A stretch of 64,000 nt of DNA, taken from contig NZ_CALUYL010000006.1 of the NCBI RefSeq assembly GCF_944324995.1, positions 38,504-102,503 of the forward strand, written 5' to 3'. A program made the position numbers and the translations under genes. The notes under the pieces were generated by a model. That model saw only the letters and a list, made by a program, of their open reading frames with translations. It was not told the DNA's origin and did not search any database. The stretch comes from an uncultured Mailhella sp. (lineage in GTDB: Bacteria > Desulfobacterota > Desulfovibrionia > Desulfovibrionales > Desulfovibrionaceae). This document shows positions 20,653 to 28,949 of the stretch, one piece after another; the stretch's first letter is position 1, and every line of letters starts with the position of its first letter.

Positions 20653-20686
20653 ACGGACGCCCGGAGGCGGGGCGTCCGTTTTTTTT
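20653..20686 (+). terminator. Orphan plus-strand intrinsic terminator
   Basis: ACGGACGCC (653-661) pairs perfectly with GGCGTCCGT (671-679) around a 9-base loop, followed by eight T residues (679-686) on the plus strand. No plus-strand gene lies upstream within 3 kb. Confidence 0.75.
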
Positions 20687-20691
20687 CAAGT

Positions 20692-21636
20692 TCAGGCAAG
20701 CTGCTGAATGCCGTCGAGCTTCCAGCTGTCGCCCTCGGCGCGGGAGCACACGAAGTGCCACACTTCCCGCACCTGTTCGGGACGGGCGGCGCGCTGATCT
20801 TCACGCATGAGCACGTCGAAGTACACGGCCACGCGGCGCAGATCGCCCTCGTCGCGCACCTCGATGACGGAAGCGTTCACCAGCAGAATTTCGGTCTTGC
20901 CGGGATTCGGATCCTGCTTCGCCTGCTCGCGCAGTTCGCGCATGACGTCTTCGGTGGCGAAGTTGGCGATGTCGTCAAGATCGCGGCGATCCCACGAGGC
21001 CTGGAGGCGCGTATAGGCCGCCTTGGCTCCGCGCAGGAATTCGTCCTGATCGAAGTCGGCGGGCAGAACCACGTCGTTCTGCGCTTCCGCAGCCTGCTGA
21101 ACCGGCTGTTCGGAGCGCAGATTGTCCCATGCGCCGCCCTGAGAGGCCTGACGAGGCGCTTCGTAGTCGCGGGGAGCGTCGTAGCGGTAGGCCTGACGTT
21201 CGTTGCTGTCGGAAGAAGCCTGACCGCCGCGGAAGCGACGGAACATGCGCACGCCGAAGTACACAAGCAGGCCGAGAATAATCAGATTGAGCACGCCGCC
21301 CAGCATGCCGCCGCCCATGCCGTGACCGCCGAACAGGGAGCCCAGCAGCGTGCCGGCAAGAAGGCCGCCGAACAGGCCGCCGAGAAGACCGGTATTGTTG
21401 CGGGCCATGGTGGCGGCGCCGCCGTTGGCCGTGCTGGCCATGGGGGCCTGACGCTGCACCGAGGAGGAGCCTCCGCGGAAAGCGCCGGAAGGCGGCGTGG
21501 CCGGCCGGCTCATGATGGAGGAACTGCCGAAGCTTCGCCCGCCGCCGAGACGTGCGGCATCCGCATAGTCAGGCATGGAGAAGGAGAGCGTGGCGAGGCA
21601 GGCCGCGCAGAGGGCGAAAGTTTTCCATTTGTTCAT
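20692..21636 (-). CDS. Tim44-like domain protein, membrane-anchored
   Basis: The 314-residue protein has a signal sequence (about residues 1-27), a Gly/Ser/Ala-rich linker, a Gly-rich hydrophobic stretch ending in LGGVLNLIILGLLVYFGVRMFRR (about 115-137), and a C-terminal Tim44-like/NTF2-like domain (about 190-312) with FDQDEFLRGAKAAYTRLQASWDRRDLDDIANFATEDV. Such bacterial proteins are common in Proteobacteria; their role is not established. ATG 21636 is preferred because the AAGGA site would be too close to the ATG at 21642. Confidence 0.85.
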   Translation of the reverse strand: MNKWKTFALCAACLATLSFSMPDYADAARLGGGRSFGSSSIMSRPATPPSGAFRGGSSSVQRQAPMASTANGGAATMARNNTGLLGGLFGGLLAGTLLGSLFGGHGMGGGMLGGVLNLIILGLLVYFGVRMFRRFRGGQASSDSNERQAYRYDAPRDYEAPRQASQGGAWDNLRSEQPVQQAAEAQNDVVLPADFDQDEFLRGAKAAYTRLQASWDRRDLDDIANFATEDVMRELREQAKQDPNPGKTEILLVNASVIEVRDEGDLRRVAVYFDVLMREDQRAARPEQVREVWHFVCSRAEGDSWKLDGIQQLA

Positions 21637-21772
21637 GTTCATTCCTTATGGGCTGAGTTATCGACCATCCGCCCCGAAACGGAGCGGGTACAGTCACCAA
21701 TACCATAATCACGAAAAGCGCCGCTGGGAAGAGCCGAACGGGCCTTTTCGCGCAAAGCATAACGCGGAAATA

Positions 21773-22516
21773 TTACCATCCCATGGCACGGGCAAAAAGA
21801 ATCACCGCGGCAAGGGCCAGAAATCCCAGCACGATGCGCTGAAAAAGCTGCTGATTGATGCGGCGGCCGAGGCGCACGCCCGCAATCTGCCCCAGAAAAC
21901 AGCCCGCCACGCCCGCGAGCGACACCTGAAACAACGTCACGGTGTACAATCCGGCAAAGGCCTGCGAAAGCACGGAAGCCACGCTGGTGAACACGTAGAA
22001 CACGCTCATGTTGCCGCGCGCCCTGTCGGCGGACCAGTGCTTCATGAGCACGTAAATGCCGAGCGGAGCCCCCACCATAGCCACGGAGCCGCTCACGAAG
22101 CCGCAGACGAGACCGGCCGCAATGCCGATGATCGTGGAATCCGGCAGGCGGTACGAGGCCGCCTTGTGAAAGCACTGCATGGCGATGAAGCAGGCGAGCA
22201 TGGCGCAGACCATGAGCTGAAGGGTCTGCATGGAGGCCACGCGCAGCACCAGCGCGCCGAGAAAGCAGCCCGGCACCGCGCCGATGACAAGATCGCGAAT
22301 CTCCCGCCAGCAGCACGACTTGCGGTAGGAATAGGAAAGATGAACCGTGCCGTACAACCCCGTGAGGCAGGAAACCAGCACGGCGTCGCCCGGCGAGAGC
22401 ACCGCCGTCATGAGGGGCATGGCCACCATGATGGTGCCTATGCCCGTGGCCCCGCCGACAACGCCGCCGAAGCACCAGCCCAGCCCGACCATGAAGCACG
22501 TCCAGAAAAAGTCCAT
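21773..22516 (-). CDS. TauE/SafE (TSUP) family permease
   Basis: This 247-residue polytopic membrane protein has about eight hydrophobic segments and the Gly-rich N-terminal repeat GGVVGGATGIGTIMVAMPLM typical of TauE/SafE permeases, echoed in GLVCGFVSGSVAMVGAPLGIYVLM. Family members export or import sulfur anions such as sulfite or sulfoacetate, which suits a sulfate-reducing host, but the substrate is not shown by the sequence. GAGGAGG precedes the start, and a good promoter overlapped by a palindrome lies 70 bases upstream. Confidence 0.88.
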   Translation of the reverse strand: MDFFWTCFMVGLGWCFGGVVGGATGIGTIMVAMPLMTAVLSPGDAVLVSCLTGLYGTVHLSYSYRKSCCWREIRDLVIGAVPGCFLGALVLRVASMQTLQLMVCAMLACFIAMQCFHKAASYRLPDSTIIGIAAGLVCGFVSGSVAMVGAPLGIYVLMKHWSADRARGNMSVFYVFTSVASVLSQAFAGLYTVTLFQVSLAGVAGCFLGQIAGVRLGRRINQQLFQRIVLGFLALAAVILFARAMGW

Positions 22517-22581
22517 AATTCCTCCTCGGGCTCGCGTTTGGCGCGGCGCGCAGGTTGCAGATTGATCGCCGGTAAATTGAG

Positions 22582-22596
22582 CAGAGTTATACTCTG
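22582..22596. promoter_or_regulatory. Palindrome CAGAGT-TAT-ACTCTG overlapping a -10 box
   Basis: A perfect 15-bp inverted repeat covers the -10 element of the permease promoter, a classic operator position for repression. Confidence 0.5.
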
Positions 22597-22614
22597 GCTA
22601 TTTCGCCTTGTCCA
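22586..22614 (-). promoter_or_regulatory. Predicted promoter of the TauE/SafE gene
   Basis: On the minus strand TGGACA (22614-22609) and TATAAC (22591-22586) are separated by 17 bases, about 70 bases before the start codon. Confidence 0.6.
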
Positions 22615-23242
22615 GACGGGAACAAAACGATTTGCGCTCCCCGCGACGGAGCGTCGCTGTCGCGTCCGCCTTTTTCCGGTTCCACTGTCCGCCCCGACTG
22701 TTCCTGCGTCGCGGCAATGCCCCTCGTTGAACTCCCGCGCGCTGCCGAGCTCCCCTCTCCCGGCCCGCACGAACATCGGGCCCTCCTGACAACACATTCT
22801 CCGTGAATCTGCGCGGAACCAGCCCCCCGTCATGCCAGCCGCGCGGAGTCCGGAGCAAACATCTCCGGCAGTCTCCGAATGCTTCCGCCTCCCCGGTGGA
22901 TGTGCCCGACGGACGAGCGCTGCCCGGGCTCCCCCCTGCCCTTTCCGTCGGCTTTCCCGTCATGATGCCGCATGTGATGTTCCCCAGCCGTTGCTCCGCT
23001 GCGTCATTAACGCGCGCATGCATGCGGTCCGGCTTCGACAAATCCGCACACTGCCTGATCGCCCGTCGCGCCGACTCTGCCGCCCTGTCTTCCGCCGCCT
23101 CTGCTTCCCCCGGACGAATCTCCATGAAAAACAGTCCTGCGACGCACCGGAGCCGCCGGACGCCCGGCCCGGCCCCGAAACTTCGCTGCCGTCAGTGAAC
23201 GCCTCCCCTGCCCGACTGACGTTTTCCCCGCGGATAAAAAAA

Positions 23243-23304
23243 CAGGACGGAAGCCGGAGCCTCCGTCCTGTCGTTCTCAGGGGAGGAAGATCGCTCTTCC
23301 TCCC
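23243..23304 (-). terminator. Tandem hairpins terminating the HdrD-like gene
   Basis: A perfect 10-bp stem (281-290 with 295-304) with a TCGC loop follows 10 bases after the stop. A second stem CAGGACGGA/TCCGTCCTG (243-251 with 262-270) is followed by seven T residues on the minus strand. The second is the likely terminator. Confidence 0.8.
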
Positions 23305-23314
23305 GCCGTTGTTC

Positions 23315-24910
23315 TTATTCTTCTTCCCACTTGATGAAGCCGGGCTTCACGTCGGTCATGGCATTGACGATGAGTTCGACAAGGCCGCCGTACTGCATGC
23401 CGTTCTTCTCAAGCAGATTGTTCTGTTCGAGCAGTTCGCGGATCTGGCCCTTGCAGTTGGAGCAGGGAGCGCAGATGTACTTCTTGACTTCAGGACCGAG
23501 GCAGTCCTTGAAGGCTCCGCAGATCTGTTCCATCTTTTTACGGCCGGTGATGTTCATGCGCCATTCGTTGATGTTGTTGCGCGTCATGATGGCGAAACCG
23601 GAACCGCCGCCGCAGCAGTAGTTTTCCACGCCGTGGGGCGTCATTTCACGGAACTGCGGGCAGATGGCGTGCAGAACGTCGCGCTGAGGCTTCACCACGC
23701 CCATGAGACGAACCAGGTTGCAGGGGTCGTGCAGGGTGACGGGGAAGTTGTTGCGGCTGGGATCGAGCTTGAGGCGACCGCCGAGCACGATGTCGCGCAG
23801 CACCGGGAAGCAGCTTTCGCGGGGAATGTTCAGGTCGGGCGGCAGGATGCGGTCGGCAATGACGGTGAGGGCCTTGTGGGCGTGACCGCATTCGCCGAGC
23901 ACGATCTTCTTGACGCCGAGCTTCTTGGCGGCTTCGGCGTGCTTGATGGCCACGCGGGCGGCCTGCACGTCGTCGTAGAACACGCCGTAGTTCACGGAGT
24001 CGTAGCCGGCGATTTCGGAGCTCAGGGTCCAGGACAGACCGGCGGCTTCAAAAATGAGGGAGAAGGCCGCGATGTTGTCGGGCCAGGCGAGCATTTCGCC
24101 GGCGTTGTGGATGAGCAGAATGTCGGCGTTCGGCACGTCCCAGGGGGTCTTGAATTCGTATTCCGTGGTTTCGACGTAGTCTTCGTCGATGAATTCCACG
24201 GTTTCCTGAACCACGGAGGGATTCATGCCGGTGGAGGAACCGACTTCGAGCTGCAGCTTGGTGCCCTTTTCATGCAGTTCGCGGGGGTTCCAGCCGAATT
24301 CCTGGCTGAAGAGCTTGCGCAGTTCGCGGGCGACGAGGCCGTTGTCCACGCCGATGGGGCAAACCTGAGCGCAGCGGCGGCACAGGTTGCAGCGGTAGGA
24401 GAGTTCGGCCAGACGCACCACGGTCTTCCAGTTGAGTTCGGTGTCGCCGTAACGCCACTTGGCGAGGGGTTCCTTCTTCACATACTGCTTGTAGATGCGG
24501 CGGAACAGCTCGGAGCGGAAGTTCGGACGATACATTTCATGCTCGTTGGACATTTCGTACAGATGGCAGGCCTCGGAGCAGGAGTTGCACTGCGCGCAGT
24601 AGTCCATGGTGGTGTCGAGCATGGCAAGGCAGGTCCAGTTGTTCTCGGGAGTGAACAGCTTGCGCACGCCGTCGAGGAAGCGATTGACGATCTCTTCTTC
24701 CTCGGCCTTGGTCTGAGGCACGGGAATGAGCAGAACGTTGATGTCGTCGAGCAGGCAGCAGTACTGCTTCTTCTGCTCGTCGGTGATGACCTTCCAGGGG
24801 AAGGTCTGGTAGTCCACGGGCATGGGACGAAGGGTATTCACATCAACCGTGGTGAGCAGCCCTTCTTCCCTCGACAGATCATTAAAGGTAAGTTCCTGCG
24901 AAGTTTTCAT
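23315..24910 (-). CDS. HdrD/DsrK-like iron-sulfur protein
   Basis: The 531-residue protein has two 4Fe-4S ferredoxin motifs, C105-C108-C111-C115 and C174-C177-C180-C184, followed by a cysteine-rich (CCG) region with C397-x34-C432-C433-x46-C480-x2-C483 and an earlier degenerate ECGHA (C341). This is the architecture of HdrD, DsrK, TmcB and HmcF, which pass electrons between a membrane cytochrome b and a thiol/disulfide or cytoplasmic partner. It is 12 bases downstream of a NarI-like gene. There are no dsrJOP, tmcA or hmc partners, so it is best called an orphan two-subunit HdrED/DsrMK-like module. It is unlikely to be bona fide dsrK given the missing neighbours. Confidence 0.88.
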   Translation of the reverse strand: MKTSQELTFNDLSREEGLLTTVDVNTLRPMPVDYQTFPWKVITDEQKKQYCCLLDDINVLLIPVPQTKAEEEEIVNRFLDGVRKLFTPENNWTCLAMLDTTMDYCAQCNSCSEACHLYEMSNEHEMYRPNFRSELFRRIYKQYVKKEPLAKWRYGDTELNWKTVVRLAELSYRCNLCRRCAQVCPIGVDNGLVARELRKLFSQEFGWNPRELHEKGTKLQLEVGSSTGMNPSVVQETVEFIDEDYVETTEYEFKTPWDVPNADILLIHNAGEMLAWPDNIAAFSLIFEAAGLSWTLSSEIAGYDSVNYGVFYDDVQAARVAIKHAEAAKKLGVKKIVLGECGHAHKALTVIADRILPPDLNIPRESCFPVLRDIVLGGRLKLDPSRNNFPVTLHDPCNLVRLMGVVKPQRDVLHAICPQFREMTPHGVENYCCGGGSGFAIMTRNNINEWRMNITGRKKMEQICGAFKDCLGPEVKKYICAPCSNCKGQIRELLEQNNLLEKNGMQYGGLVELIVNAMTDVKPGFIKWEEE

Positions 24911-24922
24911 GTATGGAGCTCC

Positions 24923-25843
24923 TTAGTCCTGCTTCTCGGGGTTGGAAGTGGCAACCTCAGCCCAGGTCTTCTTGCCGTCGCCCTGAACATGCGGGGCGCG
25001 CCAGCTGACGGGCAGGTTCAGGTTGTTGGCAAGCTGCTTCTGAAGCTTGGGATTGTTGATGGTGGGAGCATCGCCCCAGCGGATGTCGTGCCAGGTGAAG
25101 TACTTCATGAAGAGGTGGCCCAGGAAGCTGTAGGGCACCCAGAAGAACATGAAGAAGCCGATCAGCAGATAGAGAACGTAGAGGGGAGTCAGTTCCATGG
25201 CAGTGAAGGTGAACATGCCATAGATGAAGCTGTTGCCCATGAGGGCGAAGTCGTACACGCCGTGACCGAGGCACAGCATGAGGCCGAACAGGCCGTACAC
25301 GCCGAACAGACCGAGGTTGAAGAAGTGTTCGTTGGTGGTGTACTTGCGCAGCCCCTTGTCGCACAGACGGCGCTGAATGAGGCCGATGGAGCCGAACAGG
25401 ATGCCGGCAAAGCCGAACACGTCGCAGATCACGGTGATCACGGTGCAGAAGGTCACGAAGCCGTCGGCGCCGGCGAGCATGCCGAGGGCAGACAGAATGG
25501 TCATGCCCATGGCGCCGATGAGAAGGTACAGACCGATGTGGAAGGGATACGTGCGCACCCAGAGAGTGCGGTTGTGTTCCCACACGGCCTTGAGGAACAG
25601 AGCTTCGATGAGGAAGCCCTTGAGAGCGCCGACCATGCAGCTGCGATACTTGTCCTTCCACCATTCGGTGTTTTCAAGGTAGCTGCCGCCGTATTCGACC
25701 TTTTCAGGGTCTTCATGCGCCACGGGATACAGTTCCCAGCGCAGATGCTGAGGTTTCTTGAGATAGCCGATGATTCTCATCAGAGCCACGGCCACGAAGG
25801 CTATAACCGCCACATAGGCCAAACAGTAGAAAAAGATGCTCAT
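24923..25843 (-). CDS. NarI/DsrM-like cytochrome b membrane subunit
   Basis: This 306-residue membrane protein has about six hydrophobic segments: an N-terminal anchor (about residues 3-24), then FHIGLYLLIGAMGMTILSALGML, FCTVITVICDVFGFAGILFGSIG, FNLGLFGVYGLFGLMLCLGHGVYDF and LYVLYLLIGFFMFFWVPYSFLGHLFMKYF. Histidines in these segments are likely heme b ligands, as in NarI and DsrM. It should oxidise or reduce menaquinone and exchange electrons with the HdrD-like subunit encoded directly downstream. ATG 25843 has AGGAG upstream. A 21-bp palindrome lies about 120 bases upstream of the start. Confidence 0.87.
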   Translation of the reverse strand: MSIFFYCLAYVAVIAFVAVALMRIIGYLKKPQHLRWELYPVAHEDPEKVEYGGSYLENTEWWKDKYRSCMVGALKGFLIEALFLKAVWEHNRTLWVRTYPFHIGLYLLIGAMGMTILSALGMLAGADGFVTFCTVITVICDVFGFAGILFGSIGLIQRRLCDKGLRKYTTNEHFFNLGLFGVYGLFGLMLCLGHGVYDFALMGNSFIYGMFTFTAMELTPLYVLYLLIGFFMFFWVPYSFLGHLFMKYFTWHDIRWGDAPTINNPKLQKQLANNLNLPVSWRAPHVQGDGKKTWAEVATSNPEKQD

Positions 25844-25961
25844 GGTTGTCTCCTGTCGCGTTGTCCGCCAACTTGCATCCTGACAGGGGCAATCTGCCCC
25901 GGCCACATTTCCGCACCACGCTTCCAAACCGCCCGCCGCATCACCGTTTCATGGATAAAAG

Positions 25962-25982
25962 TATATGGAATTATTCCATATA
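25962..25982. promoter_or_regulatory. 21-bp perfect palindrome centred on T25972
   Basis: TATATGGAAT (962-971) is the exact reverse complement of ATTCCATATA (973-982). It lies in the divergent region between the NarI-like gene and cobA-hemD. It does not match the Rex, FNR/HcpR or Fur consensus I know. It is an operator candidate for the electron-transfer operon. Confidence 0.6.
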
Positions 25983-26046
25983 TTTCCCGGCGAGAGCTAT
26001 TGCCGGGGCGGCCGGACCGGCGCAAGGATGCACCGGAGGAAAGCTG

Positions 26047-26160
26047 ATGAAGATTACCTCACAAAGCGCAAAAAAACAAGTCTGCGCCCACAAGAACTTT
26101 CACAAGGTGACAACGCGCAGAGAGGCCCGCCGAGGAAAGTCTTGCTCACCATCCTATTAA
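26047..26160 (+). CDS. Possible 37-residue ORF upstream of cobA-hemD
   Basis: ATG 26047 is preceded by GGAGG with 7-base spacing, a better site than most genes here. The peptide is basic (many Lys and Arg), begins MKITSQSAKKQVCAHKN and ends at TAA 26158-26160, 38 bases before cobA-hemD. It resembles nothing known. It may be a small protein or a leader peptide, or a chance ORF. Confidence 0.3.
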   Translation: MKITSQSAKKQVCAHKNFHKVTTRREARRGKSCSPSY

Positions 26161-26198
26161 TAAGTACACTGCGCCTGAATTCAAGACCCGGAGGACGG

Positions 26199-27719
26199 AT
26201 GTACGTTTATCTCATCGGCGCAGGCCCCGGCGATCCCGGCCTGCTCACCTGCAAAGGCAGAAAGGTGCTTTCTGAAGCGGACGTCGTGGTGTACGACTAT
26301 CTTTCCAGCGAGGAACTCCTCGCCCTGGCCCGGCCCGATGCCGAACTCATCTATGTAGGCAAAATCGCCGGCAATCACGCCATGAAACAGGGCGACATCA
26401 ACAAGCTGCTCATCGCCAAGGCGAAGGAGGGCAAGGTTGTTGCGCGCCTCAAGGGCGGCGATCCCTACATCTTCGGACGCGGCGGCGAAGAGGCCGAGGA
26501 ACTCGTGGACGCGGGCGTTCCCTTTGAGGAAATTCCCGGCATTTCCAGTTCCATTGCCGGTCCGGCCTACGCGGGCATTCCGCTCACGCACCGGGCCTGG
26601 TCGTCCTCCGTCACCATCATCACCGGTCACGAAGATCCCACCAAGCCCGGATCCGTTCACGACTGGAAGGCTCTCGCCCGCAGCGCCTCCACGCTGGTCT
26701 TTCTCATGGGCATGAAGAATCTGCCCGACATCGCGGCCAAGCTCATCGAGTCCGGCATGGACGGGAATACTCCCGCGGCCCTGGTGTACTGGGGCACCAC
26801 CGACAGGCAGCGTTCCCTCGCCTCCACCCTGGCCGATCTGCCGGACGCCGCCGTGCGCGAAGGCTTCACCAATCCTTCCATCATCGTGGTGGGCGACGTG
26901 GTGCGCCTCAAGGACAAGCTCGACTGGTTCGAGAAAAAGCCCCTCTTCGGCCGCACCGTGGTGGTCACGAGGGCGCGCGAGCAGGCCAGCGGCAGCGCCG
27001 CGCTTCTGGCGGAAAAGGGCGCGCGCGTCATTCAGTTCCCCACCATCAAGATCGTTCCCATGCCCGACTACGCCGAACTCGACGAAGCCGTGAGTCATCT
27101 TTCCCGCTACGGCTGGGTGGTGTTCACCTCGGTGAACGGCGTGCGCTTCTTCCGGCAGCGCCTCTCCGCGCTCAAGCTCGACGCCCGCGCCCTCGGCTCC
27201 GTGAAGGTGGCCGCCATCGGCCCGGCCACGGCGAAGGCCGTGGAAGAAATGGGCATTCGCCCCGACCTCGTGCCCTCCTCCTACGTGGCGGAAGGCGTGG
27301 CGCAGGCCATGCTCGAACTCGGCATGAAGGGCCAGAAGGTGCTGCTGCCCCGCGCCAGGGAAGCCCGCGACGTGCTGCCCCGCGCCCTGCGCGAAGCCGG
27401 AGCCGACGTGGACGTCATTGCCGCCTACGAAAACGTGCCTTCCGAGGAAAACCGCGACAAGGTCATGGAAGCGCTCGAAGCGGGCACGCTCGACTGCGTG
27501 ACCTTCGGCTCCTCCTCCACGGTGCGCAATTTTCTTGCCTCCATTCCGCTCGACGAGCTGAAGAAGCATCCGGGCGTGCATTTTGCCGCCATCGGCCCCG
27601 TGACTGCGGAAACCATGCGTTCGCTGGGCCTTGAGCCCGACATTCAGTCGGAATCCTTCACCATTCCCGCAATGGTGGACGCCGTGTGCGCGGCCTTTGC
27701 GCACAAGGAGCGCGCATGA
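26199..27719 (+). CDS. cobA-hemD: Fused uroporphyrinogen-III C-methyltransferase / uroporphyrinogen-III synthase
   Basis: The 506-residue protein joins CobA (about residues 1-245), which makes precorrin-2 from uroporphyrinogen III, to HemD (about 250-505), which makes uroporphyrinogen III. CobA signatures include YLIGAGPGDPGLLTCKG, RLKGGDPYIFGRGGEEAE and GISSSIAGPAYAGIPLTHR. The HemD half begins LFGRTVVVTRAREQASG and contains VVFTSVNGVRFF and VTFGSSSTVRNF. The fusion is typical of Desulfovibrio-type bacteria, where precorrin-2 also feeds siroheme for sulfite reductase and the alternative heme route. The GGAGG site supports ATG 26199. The stop overlaps purN (ATGA). Confidence 0.95.
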   Translation: MYVYLIGAGPGDPGLLTCKGRKVLSEADVVVYDYLSSEELLALARPDAELIYVGKIAGNHAMKQGDINKLLIAKAKEGKVVARLKGGDPYIFGRGGEEAEELVDAGVPFEEIPGISSSIAGPAYAGIPLTHRAWSSSVTIITGHEDPTKPGSVHDWKALARSASTLVFLMGMKNLPDIAAKLIESGMDGNTPAALVYWGTTDRQRSLASTLADLPDAAVREGFTNPSIIVVGDVVRLKDKLDWFEKKPLFGRTVVVTRAREQASGSAALLAEKGARVIQFPTIKIVPMPDYAELDEAVSHLSRYGWVVFTSVNGVRFFRQRLSALKLDARALGSVKVAAIGPATAKAVEEMGIRPDLVPSSYVAEGVAQAMLELGMKGQKVLLPRAREARDVLPRALREAGADVDVIAAYENVPSEENRDKVMEALEAGTLDCVTFGSSSTVRNFLASIPLDELKKHPGVHFAAIGPVTAETMRSLGLEPDIQSESFTIPAMVDAVCAAFAHKERA

Positions 27720-28390
27720 CCCTCAAGCTCGGCATTCTCGCCTCGGGCAGCGGAACCAACGCCCAGGCCATGATCGACGCCGTGGAGGCAGGCAGGCTCG
27801 ATGCGGACATCCGCATCATCATTGCGAACCGCCCGGGCGCGCCGGTGCTCGACCGCGCCGAGCGGCACGGCATCGCGCATCTGTGCCTCGATCACAAAAC
27901 CTTTCCCGACCGCGAAACCTTCGACAGACGCATGGTGGAGGAACTTACCGCCGCCGGCGTGGACACCGTGGCCCTTGCCGGATACATGCGTCTCGTCACG
28001 CCCGTGTTTCTCGACGCCTTTCCCGGCCGCGTGCTGAACATTCACCCCGCCGTGCTTCCCGCCTTCCCCGGCACGCACGGCGCGCGCGACGCCTGGCAGT
28101 ACGGCGCCAAGTTCAGCGGCTGCACCGTGCACATCGTGGATCCCGTCATGGACGGCGGGCCCATCATCGTTCAGGCCACGCTTCCCGTGCGTCAGGACGA
28201 AGACGACGAAGCGCTGCTCAATCGCATTCACGTGTTCGAGCACCGCATCTACGTGCAGGCGCTGCAGTGGCTGGCCGAAGACCGTCTGCGCCTCGACGGC
28301 CGCCGCGTGCTCCTTGAGCCGTCGAGCCGTCCGCAGGTTCCGCAGCCGGAACTCGCCCTGATCTGGCCGCCGCTGGAAGAAGGTTTCTAA
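27716..28390 (+). CDS. purN: Phosphoribosylglycinamide formyltransferase
   Basis: PurN transfers a formyl group from 10-formyltetrahydrofolate to GAR in purine synthesis. The 224-residue protein shows GILASGSGTNAQAMID at the substrate site and NIHPAVLPAFPGTHGARDA with the catalytic Asn-His pair, then GCTVHIVDPVMDGGPII containing the conserved Asp. It is somewhat longer than typical (about 210) at the C-terminus. Its start overlaps the cobA-hemD stop, so the two genes are co-translated. Confidence 0.95.
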   Translation: MTLKLGILASGSGTNAQAMIDAVEAGRLDADIRIIIANRPGAPVLDRAERHGIAHLCLDHKTFPDRETFDRRMVEELTAAGVDTVALAGYMRLVTPVFLDAFPGRVLNIHPAVLPAFPGTHGARDAWQYGAKFSGCTVHIVDPVMDGGPIIVQATLPVRQDEDDEALLNRIHVFEHRIYVQALQWLAEDRLRLDGRRVLLEPSSRPQVPQPELALIWPPLEEGF

Positions 28391-28469
28391 CGCTTTTTGC
28401 CGGCCCCCCGGCTCACATCGCGCGGCGCTGCCGCGCCCACACGGCTGACCTTCAGCCGAGGGAGATTGC

Positions 28470-28916
28470 ATGAAAGCTCTTCGTTTTTTTGCCGCATCGG
28501 CCCTGCTCGCCTGCCTGTGCGTGAGCTCCGCCGCCTTTGCGGCCGACGACGCACCCCGCAAGGCGGAGCGCCGCACCCCCGTCGTTGTGGAATTTGAAGG
28601 CGACGACAGCATCGGCGTGGCCCTCTTCAACAGCCTGCAGAAAAAAATCAACAGCTCCAATCCCGCCAATCCTCCGCGCGAGGCCAAGTTCCGCATTCTG
28701 CTTTCCACGGCGGCGGAATTTCCCTCCCGTCCCGGCGTGGGCTCCGTGTACGCCGTGGTCTGGACTCTCGCCCTTTCCGAAGGCTCCATGGAATACTATC
28801 TCGTGCGCGATCTCGGCATCGTCACGCCCGACACCGTGGACGAAGTGGCCGACCGCATCGTGAGCCGCACCGACGGCGTGTCCGCCCGCTACGGCTATCT
28901 CGACCGCGAAAAATAA
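28470..28916 (+). CDS. Small secreted protein of unknown function
   Basis: The 148-residue product has a Sec signal (MKALRFFAASALLACLCVSS...AFA), a basic linker and a compact domain with VVVEFEGDDSIGVALFNSLQ and a C-terminal VDEVADRIVSRTD helix. The pattern hints at a periplasmic domain that may bind a partner, but I do not recognise the family. It follows purN by 79 bases on the same strand. A GC-rich hairpin lies just after the stop. Confidence 0.72.
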   Translation: MKALRFFAASALLACLCVSSAAFAADDAPRKAERRTPVVVEFEGDDSIGVALFNSLQKKINSSNPANPPREAKFRILLSTAAEFPSRPGVGSVYAVVWTLALSEGSMEYYLVRDLGIVTPDTVDEVADRIVSRTDGVSARYGYLDREK

Positions 28917-28924
28917 ACGCCTTC

Positions 28925-28949
28925 CGGGCGGGAGCGATGCCCCCGCCCG
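28925..28949 (+). terminator. GC-rich hairpin after secreted-protein gene
   Basis: CGGGCGGG (925-932) pairs with CCCGCCCG (942-949). There is no T-tract, so it may be a weak terminator or a 3'-end stabiliser. Confidence 0.4.

Larger units (their letters stand above)
20300..20691. other. Intergenic region with two opposed terminators
   Basis: This is a 392-base gap between two minus-strand genes. Near its right end are two adjacent hairpins, one with a U-tract on each strand. The plus-strand terminator has no matching gene, which raises the possibility of a small plus-strand RNA here. No convincing ORF was found. Confidence 0.5.
22517..23314. other. Long gap between the HdrD-like and TauE/SafE genes
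   Basis: This is about 800 bases. It contains the permease promoter at the left and two hairpins at the right (23243-23270 and 23281-23304). The middle 600 bases have open frames, but these are Arg/Ser/Pro-rich, lack good ribosome sites and match nothing I know. I see no gene in it. Confidence 0.5.

Noticed and set aside
22598..23198. Overlapping open frames on both strands in the gap
   Set aside because: Arg/Ser/Pro-rich, no ribosome site, no recognisable domain.
23315..25843. Calling the pair dsrMK
   Set aside because: dsrJ, dsrO and dsrP are absent and cysteine spacing differs, so only a DsrMK/HdrED-like label is justified.
22832..26047. 1071-codon plus-strand open frame
   Set aside because: It is antisense to the HdrD-like and NarI-like genes, which show unmistakable Fe-S and membrane motifs.
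25965..26198. N-terminal extension of cobA-hemD
   Set aside because: The extra 78 codons have no CobA similarity; the GGAGG site and family N-terminus fix the start at 26199.
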